This document shows, one piece after another, positions 63,160-64,000 of a stretch of DNA of 64,000 nucleotides. A program made the position numbers and the translations under genes. Within the stretch, counting starts at the first letter, position 1. Each line of letters opens with the position of its first letter. The notes below the pieces were generated by a model that was given only the letters and a program-made list of their open reading frames with translations, was not told the origin of the DNA and ran no database searches. The stretch comes from Paenibacillus agilis (lineage in GTDB: Bacteria; Bacillota; Bacilli; Paenibacillales; Paenibacillaceae), in assembly GCF_007786455.1 (NCBI RefSeq), contig NZ_VNJK01000001.1:3434673-3498672 (forward strand), given 5' to 3'.

Positions 63160-64000
63160 TTATTCCTCTGTAAGCGCACCAACAAATGTACCAAAAACAT
63201 CGTTGCCAAACAGCACTCCGCGATCCGTCAATCGATACCCGATCTCCGTTACTTCTATCAATTCCGAAGCAAGCAATTTCTTCAATTGAGCTCCAAAAAT
63301 ATCATCAAAGTCACGGCCGCCAAACTGAGTCTGGAAGCGAGAACGATTGACCCCTTCATGCATGCGCAGACCAACCATCATAAAGTCTTCCATCGCTTCC
63401 TGCTCATCCACTTCAAACGAATCAAGACGAGGCAAGCCGCTCTTACAAGCTTCATTATATGAATTAACGCCCTTTATATTAATATGACGCTGACCTTGTA
63501 CATAACCATGGGCACCAGCACCAATACCATAATAGTCTTCATTGCGCCAATACGTCTGATTGTGGCGACTCTCATATCCTGGCTTGGCAAAATTACTGAT
63601 CTCATACTGCACGTAACCTGCGGCCTTCATTCGTTCCATAATAAGCAAATACATCGCTAGCTCTGCTTCTTCACTTGGCAGCGGCAGCTCGTTGCGGCGG
63701 AACATCGTATGGAATAACGTATTCTCCTCTACCTTTAAGCTGTAAATCGACAAGTGCGGTAGATCTAGCTCAAGCGCACGATCCAAGCTGTGAGACATCA
63801 TTTCCAACGTCTGATTCGGCAAACCGAACATCAAGTCGATCGACATGTTCTCATATCCAACTCGTCTCGCCGCTTCAATGCTGCGGTATACGTCATCTGT
63901 ATGGTGAATACGTCCGATATCTTTCAATAATGTGTTATTAAAGGACTGCACGCCAAAGCTAATCCGGTTCACACCGCCAGCCATCATGACACGAAGCTTT
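63160..64000 (-). CDS. hemW: Radical SAM heme chaperone HemW, truncated at the window edge
   Basis: The C-terminal ~279 residues of HemW (formerly called coproporphyrinogen dehydrogenase HemN-like), which delivers heme to respiratory proteins. The N-terminus with the radical-SAM cysteines lies beyond position 64000. The visible start continues KLRVMMAGGVNRISFGVQSF, the family pattern after the SAM domain, then LPHLSIYSLKVEE and GIGAGAHGYV. The C-terminal HemN_C winged part is complete and ends FVGALTEE. The ATG at 63985-63987 is internal, not a start. Gene order hemW-hrcA matches B. subtilis except for the inserted GNAT gene. Confidence 0.95.
   Translation of the reverse strand, partial: KLRVMMAGGVNRISFGVQSFNNTLLKDIGRIHHTDDVYRSIEAARRVGYENMSIDLMFGLPNQTLEMMSHSLDRALELDLPHLSIYSLKVEENTLFHTMFRRNELPLPSEEAELAMYLLIMERMKAAGYVQYEISNFAKPGYESRHNQTYWRNEDYYGIGAGAHGYVQGQRHINIKGVNSYNEACKSGLPRLDSFEVDEQEAMEDFMMVGLRMHEGVNRSRFQTQFGGRDFDDIFGAQLKKLLASELIEVTEIGYRLTDRGVLFGNDVFGTFVGALTEE

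Noticed and set aside
1-64000. Insertion sequences, prophage, toxin-antitoxin or defence genes
   Set aside because: No transposase, integrase, restriction, CRISPR or toxin-antitoxin gene was recognised on either strand.

Overview
The window looks like a chromosomal core region of a Paenibacillus-type member of the Bacillales. Gene order follows the two large Bacillus subtilis blocks recO-era-cdd-dgkA-ybeY-yqfF-phoH-yqfD-yqfC and hemW-hrcA-grpE-dnaK-dnaJ-prmA-rsmE-yqeV, and sporulation genes (yqfC, yqfD) are present. Base composition is moderate. Almost all genes lie on the minus strand, so the region reads from high to low coordinates. There is no insertion sequence, prophage, CRISPR array, tRNA or rRNA operon. 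The taxonomic call is an inference from synteny and protein character, not a database result.

Layout from left to right. 1-3400: a truncated small membrane protein, a DUF1540 protein, a YpuI-like protein, and a secreted subtilisin-family protease on the plus strand. 3426-3827: the RNase P RNA with its own promoter; its sequence resembles the ancestral A type rather than the B type of B. subtilis. 3879-13943: nif3-like, trmK, sigA, dnaG, yaiI, glyS and glyQ; the last two are preceded by a glycine T-box with a readable GGC specifier. 13134-21437: the recO-to-yqfC cluster. 21572-24550: a flotillin module (nfeD, floA and an unrecognised small membrane protein) behind a sequence matching the sigma-W promoter consensus. 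24822-27097: yqeY, rpsU, an HIT protein and a repeat-rich, coat-like protein. 27239-27357: an unusual nested inverted repeat. 27494-40257: the DNA-end-processing genes sbcC, sbcD, addA and addB. 40635-48425: rlmI-like, a Na/Pi cotransporter-like gene, deoC, a Nudix hydrolase, mtaB, rsmE, an M50 protease and prmA.

48639-55623 is an accessory block inserted between prmA and dnaJ, which are neighbours in B. subtilis. It holds a secreted GH18 chitinase with FnIII and chitin-binding modules, a BCCT transporter, a small monooxygenase, a ChbG-type oligosaccharide deacetylase and a GPH-family sugar transporter. Two cre-like sites lie in front of the chitinase and the deacetylase genes. Together these suggest a small chitin-utilisation island under carbon catabolite control.

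55743-62405 is the class I heat-shock operon hrcA-grpE-dnaK-dnaJ with a perfect CIRCE operator. Its most striking content is an extra gene between hrcA and grpE that encodes an archaeal-like (group III) chaperonin, with all ATPase motifs and a thermosome-type apical domain. Part of that gene is much richer in G+C than its surroundings. The window ends in a GNAT acetyltransferase and a truncated hemW.
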